Below are positions 12,400 to 22,620 of a DNA stretch of 64,000 bases, piece by piece (within the stretch, counting starts at the first letter, position 1; the number at the start of each line of letters is the position of its first letter). Origin of the DNA: Excoecaria cochinchinensis (taxonomy: Eukaryota; Streptophyta; Magnoliopsida; Malpighiales; Euphorbiaceae). The stretch lies in contig CANTUQ010000003.1 of assembly GCA_947683425.1 (NCBI GenBank), forward strand, positions 3,720,001 to 3,784,000. Reading direction: 5' to 3'. A program made the position numbers and the translations under genes. The notes beneath the pieces are model-generated. The model saw nothing but the letters and a program-made list of their open reading frames with translations. It had not been told where the DNA came from and did no database searches.

Positions 12400-14551
12400 T
12401 CGAAAGAACTTGCTTCTGTCGCGATTGCGACTTCCGGAATACACCCGAACTTCATGAGACATATTTGTCATATGTTTAGTGTTTGTAAAAGAGTAAATAA
12501 GTAGACATCACTTAGGATTGTAAGAGACTAAGGTTGTAAATAAGAGTAATGACTAAGGTATTTCAAAGTCTAATGAGTCAAACACCTTTGAATTCGTTCA
12601 ACATTAACCTGATCTAAATTCTGTTAAGAAATTGGAAGCGAAACTCTATAAACTGTACTTTGATCTTGTAGAACTACGGGGTTCTGATTCCCAACTCTTT
12701 GGGATACGTAGAAAGCTTGGGATATTCTTCCAAGTCCGAACCAAAGCTCCGAGACGTATTCAGACATAAAAGATAGTGTTTCAACTGAATTCTGTTAGAC
12801 ACTTGGATACTTGTTAAAAATAAATGTGATAGGTTTGTGTCGATTTATAAGTTTATAGAGCTATTTATGACTCAAGTTTTGAGTAAGATAATTAACAATT
12901 TAAAATTTGTATGTGGTATTAAGATGAAACTAAGTGATTGTTTTAGGTGTGTCTTAAACTGAAATTGAAAGAAATATTTTGTACCTCAAATGTTTTTATA
13001 TGATCGTCTAAATAATCAATGATTCCTAATAGATTGAATAGTCTGAGATATGTGTATTGGAATGTGATGCATGGTTCTGTCGCGAGCGCGATAGAGGCTA
13101 TTTAACTATCTGTCGCGGTTGCGACTAAGGTCGCGAGCGCGACTCTTTGCTATGCAATGAATGTGTGTTAATGGAGCTATTTGACATGGGTTTGACTTGT
13201 GATTTACATATGACATAGTGTATAAACTAAGATATGCTGTACCATACAAACTATCATTGAAATAAATTGTTGAGCATGTATTAAAATTAAAATGTGATCG
13301 TCATTAAAGGTTATGGATTGTTATATTTTAAGTGAACCATTGCTTTAATTCATGAATAAATTATGCGTAGGATTATTATGCGATTATAATAAGAGTATGT
13401 GCTTCTGGAAAAAGGTATTAAATTATAGCATGAACATTATTAATGGAAACAAGTATGTGTTAGCCTGCGTTAGTCGAGTCGTGGATAGTTAGGCGTGCCT
13501 AATAGAGTTACTATTGCTGCAGCTACCAAATGATTTGGACCCTGATCAGGTCCCTCGACTGGATCTTCGTGATCCCTGTGTACTGAATCTACGCGAAAAT
13601 ATTTTTGGAACAAAAATTAAAAGATTGTTTTGATACCTTCGGGTATCTATGTGTTATGAGGATAGTGTTAATACCTTCGGGTATCTATGCATTACTCGTT
13701 ATCCACCCCTTTGACTTAGCAGGCATTAAATGAATAAGAGCATGAAAATCAAACAGTAAGTTATGAATTGATGAATATATGTGAAGACTTGTATGATAGT
13801 ATGTATTTTGTTATTGTGATCTTTGTTGATTGGATAAATTACATGATAATGCAACTGCTAGGCAAGATGTGTGAAATGAATTGTGGAAACCGAAAGGAAA
13901 GTGAATAAGTGCACAAAGTGACATGTACAAGATGTGAAAAAGGTGTGTATTTGTATAATTGATTTGTTAACGCTGATATGCAAAGTAAGTGACTATTTTG
14001 ATATTCTCCTTGAAAGTATCTAATTTGTTATAATCAATATAATTATATTTTCTACATTATGGTTTTCTTTGAACTTATTTGACGGCCCTTATTAGTGGTC
14101 GTCCATATTTATATGTGTTTCCTACTAAGCTTTATGCTTAGCACGGATTTTCTCTTAATCCGTGTAGGTACTATTGATCGAATTGTTCGAGAGTTTTCCG
14201 CAGCAGTCCAGGCCAATGCAAGAACTATGAAGAGGTTTTAGGATAGGATTTATATAGTCTTCAGAAGGTATGCAAGATTTGTAATTTTAAATTATAAGTT
14301 TTGTAAAAGTGATATTGGTTATGTAAAAGATCTATCTATAGTAAATTCTAAAGAAGTTCACTTTATAATGTGAATGTATAATGAATTTATAGTTAACTAT
14401 AATGTGTTTTAAAAATAAAAGAAAATTTATAACTCATATTTTAGCGTAAAAATTTATAAGTTTTACATGTTTGTTCGGTAATGCCCTTGACCGTCATCGT
14501 GAACCACCGGTTCACAGTATGGTTTACTACCTACGGGTAAAGGGTGTTACC
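12400..14551 (+). mobile_element. LTR fragment, family Z (5' part missing)
   Basis: Non-coding LTR DNA on the plus strand. It ends GGGTGTTAC at 14551 without the final A and is followed at once by gag-tail sequence. It contains GTCGCGATTGCGAC-like palindromes (12418-12432, 13078-13145), the hairpin block 13463-13724 and the CTAAG...CTTAG dyad (14125-14141). Its start abuts the Y' fragment and its true 5' end is missing. A second copy of 13073-13507 lies at the right edge of the window (63566-64000). Confidence 0.65.
13463..13724 (+). other. Multi-hairpin block (module B), family Z
   Basis: The outer stem pairs GCCTGC..TTAGTC..GTGGATA with TATCCAC..GACTTAGCAGGC. Inside, in order, are TTAGGCGTGCCTAA, CCAAATGATTTGG, GACCCTGATCAGGTC, GGATCTTCGTGATCC, GATACCTTCGGGTATC (13632-13647) and ATACCTTCGGGTAT (13671-13684). 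The last two have the very stable C(UUCG)G loop if transcribed. Confidence 0.7.
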
Positions 14552-14723
14552 ACGAGCCTATGCGATGACCGCAGAAGCTATAAATGTACCTGCCAGCTCT
14601 TCTGGTAAGTTCCTTTGGTGTTTAAGTTATTTTCATTTAAGTGATATACGGAGTTTAGATTGAGGTTCTTTACCTAGTATCATGGAAATTTCGAGGACGA
14701 AATTTCTTAAGGGGGAGAGATTT
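14552..14723 (+). pseudogene. gag C-terminal remnant plus PPT
   Basis: On the plus strand the frame CGA GCC TAT GCG ATG ACC GCA GAA reads RAYAMTAE, matching the C-terminal part of the gag in the gag-only element (AYAMTAEN). It continues to SSSGK at a GTAAGT (14605-14610). After ~80 bases comes the text AATTTCGAGGACGAAATT that closes the pol gene of Tekay/Del-type chromoviruses, then the polypurine tract AAGGGGGAGAG (14710-14720). All of pol and most of gag, with the primer-binding site, are missing; the left LTR runs straight into codon text. This is a deletion remnant of an element related to the one at 34243-44800. Confidence 0.7.
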
Positions 14724-15302
14724 GTAACAACCCGATTTGGCCCTAGAAGTTTTGGCAATGTTTTTGGCATATTTTGATAAGTAAAAGAGTGAATCTAGAT
14801 GTGAATATGCGGGTTTGCAAGTTATTAAAATTATAAAGTTTTGATTATGCTAATATGGATTTGAAAAGAAGAGGGTGTGGCTCTAGTGTGGGTTCTGTCG
14901 CGAGCACGAAAGTGTCGCGGGCGCGGCAGAATGCTTCACGGGAAGCCTAGTGGAGTTAGATTATTTGATGTGTATCAGACACCTGGCAGCGTAGTGGAGT
15001 GACAAATGGCATTGTAGGAGAGAGCAACTTGGCATTGGACTTTTGTTTTAAGTAAATGAATATTTATTATGGTGATTAGTAGCACTAATGAAGGTTAGTT
15101 GGCATTTATGGGTTTTGGATGAGCTTTGACCGGCTGCCCTTGGGTTTCTCTTTAGTTTTCTTTGCTTTTGGCATTTAGTCTTTTGCTTTTCTTTGGTTTT
15201 TGGCCGTGCTCCTCTTGCCTTGCCATTTCCTTTTTCTTTTCTTTTTCATTTGCTTTACTCTTTGAGAGAACCACTTGGGTGGGTTGAAGAGAGTGTGTTA
15301 AA

Positions 15303-15411
15303 GGTAAGTTTGGTTGGTTTTCCGATCTGACCTCCTTTTTCTTTCTGTTTTTGATTTAAAGTTAAAAACAAGGTTTGATTCTTGGATTGTCTTTGTATGA
15401 TTCTGTTGTAG
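15303..15411 (+). other. Candidate intron in LTR Y
   Basis: The donor AAAG|GTAAGT and acceptor TTCTGTTGTAG|CTGTGG enclose 109 bases rich in T. The same arrangement, with the downstream phrase CTGTG..AAGAA, recurs in the minus-strand Y (25878-25982) and in W (48117-48230, acceptor TTTGTGCAAG|CTTTGG). Confidence 0.45.
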
Positions 15412-16520
15412 CTGTGGACAAGAAATTGGATAAAGGCAAAGAGAAGATCAGAACGAGTAGAGAGTTGTGATCAAACTCCTAGAGGTCGGGATCGTGTGTG
15501 GTTTTAACTTTTGTTCAATTTGATTGCTTGCAGTGTTTTCATGATATATGTGCGTATATGCTTATGATTTATGGGTATATATGTTCTGAGTATGTGAATT
15601 GATCAATTGAGTGTGTATGTTAATGATAAAGTTTGATTTGGCAAATTCTGTTCATTTTGCATCTGACCTCTGTGAAGTGTTTTCATCATAAGTAGAGTTG
15701 TAGACTTCTAAATTGAATGATTGTTTAGCCATTAGAACCATGACTTAAATACCTATAAAAGTCTTAGAATTGACCTTGGGCCAATTCTGGCTCTCTGGCT
15801 CTAGGACCTTATAAATTGGCAAAAATAGAGGTGTCTCTACTTTGACCGGTTCATTTGAGTAGTTCAGCTTGTTTAGGTCATATCTTACGTTATAAATGTC
15901 CATTTGACCTTAAAATTATCCCATTTCAAATTTAACTTCCTAGGGAACAATTGTTAAGAAGGACATTTTTCCTAAGAAGGACGTTTTAGATGATACAAGT
16001 TTGAGGTGAGAAGCAGTCTCGTGAAGGTTCCTGACGGAGCCTTCTGTCGCGAGCGCGACAGTGGTCGCAAGCGCGATAGAGAGTGATTTTCTTCTTGAAT
16101 TAGAGCCCATGGTTGACATGAATCAATTCCCCACCTTTCCCCTCAACTAATTTGTATATTTTTATGTGTTTTTCTCCCCGTATTGAACCCGTATTACCCG
16201 GAATGTTTCCATGGTCTATACCATGCATGTTTAGGTCTATCAAATGGTTATAGGATTGGTCATTTGGGTATATAATGCTTGATTTAGTATAATTCATTTA
16301 GTATAGTATATAGAGTCTTTTGCAATCTGGCTTCTGTCGCGGGCGCGAGCTCTTGTCGCGATCGCGACAGTGAACCCCCTTCTCACCCTGTTCTATTATT
16401 TTTTTAACATGTTTTCTTCTGTCTTGCTTTGCATGATTTATATGTTTATGCAATGAAGTGATAACATGTATACATGAATAAGTAATTAGGGATAATTATA
16501 TGTTCCGAATGAGTGAGCTA

Positions 16521-16704
16521 AGCCTGAATGGTCAGAGTACTGGACAAATAAGCATGCTTATAAAGGGTTAGAGGCGGCTGCTATAGAGACCTTAGTTGTG
16601 TCTACTTGATGAATACCTAGAGTATTCAACGCTCTTGAGTTAGTTCTCTAAAGTTTAAACAGTACCCACAGTACCCGTATCCACAATTATTGAAAGTTCA
16701 GGCT
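16521..16704 (+). other. Multi-hairpin block (module B), family Y
   Basis: The outer repeat is AGCCTGAA...GGACA on the left and GTATCCAC...TTCAGGCT on the right. It encloses ATAAGCATGCTTAT, GAATACCTAGAGTATTC and other short dyads. It is shorter and less regular than in Z, W and V. Confidence 0.6.
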
Positions 16705-19700
16705 AATGTATATATCGTAGTGTACAAAAGATGAAGTAGAGACTTGTAAATGCATATGATTATAGTATGACATGTTACTAATATCGTTTGCCATATATGG
16801 ATTTCTGCATTACGAATAAGTTAAAGCATGTTGGCATTTGCTTACAAAATTGTGTACATGATTATTTATATATGACATGACTATTGATATGCATGTGATA
16901 TATTTTGTGACTTCGTTAGAAGTCTTTTGCTTCTGTTTATCCCCACTAAACGTTATCGTTTAGCACGGGTGTTTATCCGTATAGGTTTTTAGGTTTGGAT
17001 CGGAGGGTGCACATCTGCAGGTCAAGGCCACTAGGAGCTTTTATGGAAATATTTTGTATTAGATAGAGTTTCTTACATTTTGAGTATCATCATTATTTAT
17101 ATAGGAAGTATAGTATTGACATGTAAATGTTAACTGTTTTATATATGTGTACCGAAAATGAATAAGTAATAATTATAAAACTTTTATATATGTACAGTTT
17201 ATATATATATTATAAGAGCTTTTTGTTTGGCCCAAAGTATTCTTATCTTTTTAATGTTAATGCTTCTGCTACGGTACATGTATGTGTGTGCATTAGAGTC
17301 CACGTAGCGCCCCGATATTCTTTCCCGGGGGTATGGGGGTGTTACATTTTAGTAACACCCCCATACCCCCAGTAAGGAATATCGGGGCGCCACAAGCCAA
17401 ATACATACATACTCGTACACATGCATACACAATAACGGAAGCGATAAGATACATAACAAAAATAACTTGGGCCAAACATACTGCTCTTATATATATACAT
17501 ATAAACTGTACACATTACAAAAACTTTAAACTCGCTACATGTTCATTTTGAATACATATATAAATACATTTAACATTTACATGTTGATACTATACTTCCG
17601 ATATACATAATGATATTACTCAAAATGTAAAAACTCTATTTAGAACAAAAAGTTCTTAAGTTAACTCTTAGTGGCCATGACATGCAGATGTGCACCCTCT
17701 GATCCACTCCTGAAAACCTACACGGAAAAAACACCCGTGCTAAGCGATAACGCTTAGTGGGGATAAACAGACATAATAGACTTCGAACGAAGTCACAATT
17801 ATATCACATTCATATCACTAATCATGTCATATACACGTTCTTGTAAGCAGATACCATCAGGCTTTAACTCATTCGTATGCAGAATAACATTCACTCTAAT
17901 AAGTTCCACATGCAAATATCCAAGCAATATGGCAAAATAATATTAATATCATGTCATGCTATATCCATGTATATCTATATGAATCTCTACACATATGCAT
18001 ATCTCTACTACACTTCTAGTACACTACAAACCACACAGTAGCCTGAAAAATACTACAAAACACTTCACCTCTTGTACACTACAGAATATACTTTAGCCTG
18101 AACTTTCAACAATTGTAGATACGGGTACTGTGACGCACGTCGGATCCCCGCGGCTGCCCGTGGGACCGCCTGCTTGAGGGCGATCGGGGCATTTGTGGGT
18201 CCGTTGACAGCTTGCAATAAATCGCAAGTGCGTCTATATTGGGCAACAAGGAGGTTTCATGGAGTCGCCACCCAATAGAACATTGGGAAAGTTTCTCTCG
18301 CCTCGGAGAGCCTAAGACTGCACTTAGTATCCATTTTGGGCCAACCAAAGGGGTCTTGGAGGGTTAACCTCTCGCCCTAAGGAGCCTAGGATTAACGCTA
18401 AAGTCTCGTGACACAAGAGGTGTCTTGGAGGGTAAACCTCTCACCTCTTTGAGCCCAAAGACCAAAGCTGGGTTCGGGATTTCTCATCTATTTCTACCTC
18501 GATTATTTTATGATCAAATTTTAATTATCATTGATTCGCTCTCTCTCCACACGATGCAATTGATTGAAGGCGCATTTATTCATATTTTAAAAGCCGTAAA
18601 TGAGCAAGTAAATAGTGAAAGCAATAAATTACAATAATACAAGGAGCGGAATACAACTCCCTCTCATAAATGTCCGATACATACAGGAATCGGGGCATTG
18701 CTTATTTTGAGGACTTTGGTCCTCGCATGCATCATTATTAAAATTGGATGTTTCTGTTGTAATGATTTTTATTGGATAAAAATAGGACATTGGGTCCTTA
18801 AGTTTATGAAAACCTCATTTTATTGAATATAAAACATTGATCAATTTTTATACTTAACGAGATACAAAAAGGGTATATCCATGTACATAAAATAATTAAT
18901 GAATACACGAATAAAGAAAATGACCAAGAAAGTTAAAAAACTAAACCGGACGAAATCCTCCGAGTATGGTAGATAGCCCCTCGAGCTCAGGATAATCCAA
19001 GAAAATCAATATATGCTCACAGAAAGTTAAAAGATATAAATATGGGAAAGCTCATCATAAATAAAGTCAAAGGAACTTGAAAGATATGGAAAAAGGTTCG
19101 AAAACGTGGAGACAGGACCCAGCGACGGCCTCTGCCGAGTGACCGATGGGCATAAGTCAAAGTGACCGTCATGTCCGTCGCTCACTCAAAAGAGAGGGCG
19201 TCTATGAGTGGGGTGACCGACGGGCATCGGTGAAGAAGATGACCCGTCGGTCACCACTGTCTCCGAAAATAAACAGCAAAAAAACTCTCTTTTTGGAGCA
19301 AAAAGGGGTTTTATCACAAAATTAGATGAAGAGAATCAAAATAAAGAAAAATGAAGGCAGAAAAGCCAAAAGAACAGCAAAAACAAATAATATAGATGAA
19401 GTAATATGAAGGATGAGTCCGGAATATTTACCCTCAGATAATGTCTTAATAAGATTCTTGATGTCGATTAGAGTCCCGCACGCTCCACGAGAAACAAAGT
19501 GAAGGATCGAACAAAGGAAAATGGATTATTTCCTCCTTAATCCCTCAAAGGATTGACTTTGGAATCAAAAACCCAAAGAAAACTAATTAGTTTTAGTTCC
19601 TTTTTAATGGTTTGATCCTTAAGTTGAAAGAGATTTCTTAATGAATGTGTTTGCTGGAAGAAAGAGAAAATGTGCTTGAATTTGGGTAGAGTTTCCCCTC

Positions 19701-21049
19701 TTGAAAATTTTTGGAACCCTTTTTAAGAGAAAATCCGAAGCTTTTATAAGCCAGGAACGACCGACGGGCGTCTGTAACACCCCAAAAATAACCCTAGAAG
19801 AATTGAGTGTCATTAGTGTAATAGTGTGCATGATAATTAAGGTTTACAGAATTGGATTGCACTTTGCATGATTAACTAGTAAATGAAGATTAATTAGTGT
19901 AATGGCTGTTAATGAAGTTAATCAAAAGTTAGTGGGATCAGCTGCATGTTAGTGGACTCCATGTGTTAGTGTGTAAGCCAGCCACCTTGTGTAGGGAGAG
20001 TGAGAACTTGACACCTCACACTTACATGCAAGCATGAGGTGGATTAGTGAGTAAACCTGTCTTTTGTTCCTTGATTCAGCTATTTAGATCCCTTGATCCG
20101 GCCCTCTCTCTCAAAAGTTTACCTTCCTTTTGTCTCTCTCTTTTAATTGTTCTTTGATCATGGAGTCCAAAGGGTGGATAGTGATAGTTGAGAAGAAGGG
20201 TATTGACTAGAAAGGCCAAGTAGAGCTGGAAAGGGGAAAGAGAAAGAGATATAGAAGAGTAAAGGAAGGAGTGCTCCAAGAGGTTTGGGATATATATGTG
20301 TTATGTGTTAATTTTGCTCAAGTGTATGTGATGGCTGTTTAGCTTAAATGTGTTATTGATATTGAATATGTGATTTCTAGAATTGAGCATGATTATGAAC
20401 TTTGTTAGAAGTGTATTTGAATGTGTATTGATATGAGATGAGTATTGAACCATGGAATTAGCACAATATGTGAATCAGCTCTAACTATTGATTGTGTTAA
20501 TCTGTCTTTGGAGCCTATACTGACCCCCGTGATTTGTTTATAGTGTAAGTTGAGTTTTACAATTCTAAAAGGGGTGAGACCAATTGGATTAGAACCATAT
20601 GATCCGTGTCTTTAAATGTCCTAGAAATAGCTCTGTCGATTTGAGGACTCTAAGGTCTTCAAAATTGACCATAACCATAGATAAAATTCTGTAGGAGGGT
20701 TTCTAGAACCAGTTGTGTTATTTTGACCATAACTCCTTCATTATAAATTCAATTGACCTGAAAATTATCCCATTTGAAAGATAAGACAAAGATGAAGAAA
20801 TGTTAAGAAGAGACCCTTGCCTAAAATTGAGTGTAATACATCCGTTTTCACTGTACAAAATTGTGGTGTGAACTAGTGTTGAAAGTTAGCTTCTGTTTTG
20901 CTTAAATTAGTATGTCACGGTCACAACCAATCCATTGCCATTATGACCACTCCCTGTTTTGTCTATTTAGGGTATTTGTCTTCCCGAAATGCACCCGAAC
21001 TTCACCATGAGTTCCCATGACTTGTCCAATACATAATTATCATTATAAA

Positions 21050-21310
21050 ATGAGTATTTTAAGCATGATGAACTATGTATGCTAATGCATATAAATATGT
21101 ATGAGTTATAAGTATTTTAAGCATGATGAACTATGTATGCTAATGCATATAAATATGTATGAGTTATAAGTATTTTAAGCATGATGAACTATGTATGCTA
21201 ATGCATATAAATATGTATGAGTTATAAGTATTTTAAGCATGATGAACTATGTATGCTAACGCATATAAATATGTATGAGTTATGAGTCTTTTAAGCATGA
21301 TGAATCATGT
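21050..21310 (+). repeat. 58-bp tandem repeat, ~4.5 copies
   Basis: The phrase AAGCATGATGAACTATG starts at 21061, 21119, 21177 and 21235 and, in altered form, 21293: a constant 58-base step. The sister LTR at 51487-55592 has only about 2.5 copies of the same unit (54000-54140), so copy number changes by slippage or unequal exchange. Confidence 0.9.
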
Positions 21311-21691
21311 ATGTTAATGTGTAAAATTATATGGGAGCAATGTATAATCTATGGATGGTGAACCATGAATGAGAATGCGTATCACCATGAGTGCGAATGT
21401 GAATAATCATGAATGCGAATATGATAAATCATGAATGCGAATGCTATAGTTTTGAATGCGAATATGTATACTATGTGTATAATGAATATGATTATGATTT
21501 GTGTTATAAATGAATGCCAATGTCAAGAATGGAAATCAGGTATGTGCTAATTGAATAAGTGGATGATGTATTTGGGTTGATTGCCAAACGTGAGAATGAG
21601 ATTTGAAGTCTAAATGAGAAGGAAGAATTGAACTGAAAAGCACAGCTGTGCTAGTGTCAAAACACAGCTGTGTTATGGTGATTTTGCATGG

Positions 21692-22018
21692 GTCACGGTG
21701 ACAATGAAATTCATTGTGACCGTGAGGTATGCTTGAGTTCAATTCTGCCTAATGGATTTTGGTATGTCACGGTGACAATGAACTTCATTGTGACCGTGAG
21801 GTACCCAAGCGGGCATTCTGTTTTGTAAAGAGAGAATATGTCACGGTGACAATGGAATTCATTGTGACCGTTACATACCCTCAAGTTGCATTCTACCGAG
21901 AATTGGGAACATGTCACGGTGACAATGAAATTCATTGTGACCGTGACTTGCCCCCAGTTTACATTCTGTTTTGAACTTCAACATGTCACGGTGACAATGA
22001 AATTCATTGTGACCGTGA
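21692..22018 (+). repeat. Five phased perfect hairpins (module A), family V
   Basis: GTCACGGTGACAATG is followed after A/T bases by its complement CATTGTGACCGTGA. This ~34-base near-perfect palindrome starts at 21692, 21766, 21839, 21913 and 21985, a step of 72-74 bases. The spacers differ in sequence while the palindrome is nearly constant. The minus-strand copy keeps five (53321-53648). Confidence 0.9.
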
Positions 22019-22350
22019 CCTACCCTGTTGTGTCAATATAACTCTAATGTGTTTGGCCTTCCAAATAGCAAGGCTTTGAGCTGAAATGAAGAACAATATG
22101 AGTAAGTATTATGTGTGTATTAGGTCATGTACAATTGCATATTACATGATGATTCTTGAATGCAATCAAATATGTGATTATTAACTATGAAGAATGAGTT
22201 TGGAAGCATATTGAATATGCAAGTGAAATGTTTAGCTATGTGCTAATGTGAATGTGTAAAGCGAATGTGATGTTAACTATCAACATACAAGATATGTACG
22301 AGATATGAAAAGTGATCAATGTGAACTGAAAAACATGTTTAACAACTTAA

Positions 22351-22620
22351 GCCTGCGAGTCAAGTAGTGGATAGTTAGGCATGCCTATAGGGTCAAGTGC
22401 TGCAGCCCCATGCGTTAAATGTGTCTGATTCCATGGGAATCACAATGCGAATAATCCTTGCTGGATTTATTATATGTGGAATAATGTGAAGTACCAGAAG
22501 GTACTAATGTGATGTGAAGCACCAGAAGGTGCTAATGTGAAAAATGTAGTCTCGATGAGATTACTGGTACATGAGAGGTACCGATGCGATACCCGTTATC
22601 CGCGTCATTGAGTTGCAGGC
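22351..22620 (+). other. Multi-hairpin block (module B), family V
   Basis: The outer stem pairs GCCTGCGAGTCAA...GGATA with TTATCC...TTGAGTTGCAGGC. Enclosed hairpins in order are TTAGGCATGCCTA, GATTCCATGGGAATC, AATCCTTGCTGGATT, GTACCAGAAGGTAC, GCACCAGAAGGTGC, an AGTCTC/GAGATT dyad and GGTACATGAGAGGTACC. The same block in the other V copy is at 52720-52989. Confidence 0.75.

Larger units (their letters stand above)
14724..17346 (+). mobile_element. LTR, gypsy family Y (plus strand)
   Basis: A complete LTR of 2,623 bases, from TGTAACAACCC directly after a polypurine tract to GGGTGTTACA. In order it contains an early GTCGCGAGC palindrome zone (~14893-14935), a candidate intron (15303-15411), the phrase 'taagtagagttgtagac' shared with family W, palindromes at 16043-16078 and 16337-16368, the hairpin block and the CTAAACGTTATCGTTTAG dyad (16946-16963). 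It sits as the 3' LTR of the remnant to its left, but the 5' LTR there belongs to family Z, so the pair is mismatched. Its right end meets a minus-strand Y LTR after six bases. Confidence 0.75.

Noticed and set aside
21692..22018. Regular repeats with unique spacers resembling a CRISPR array
   Set aside because: The context is a plant LTR, the repeats are palindromes over their whole length, there are no cas genes, and a sister LTR has the same array.
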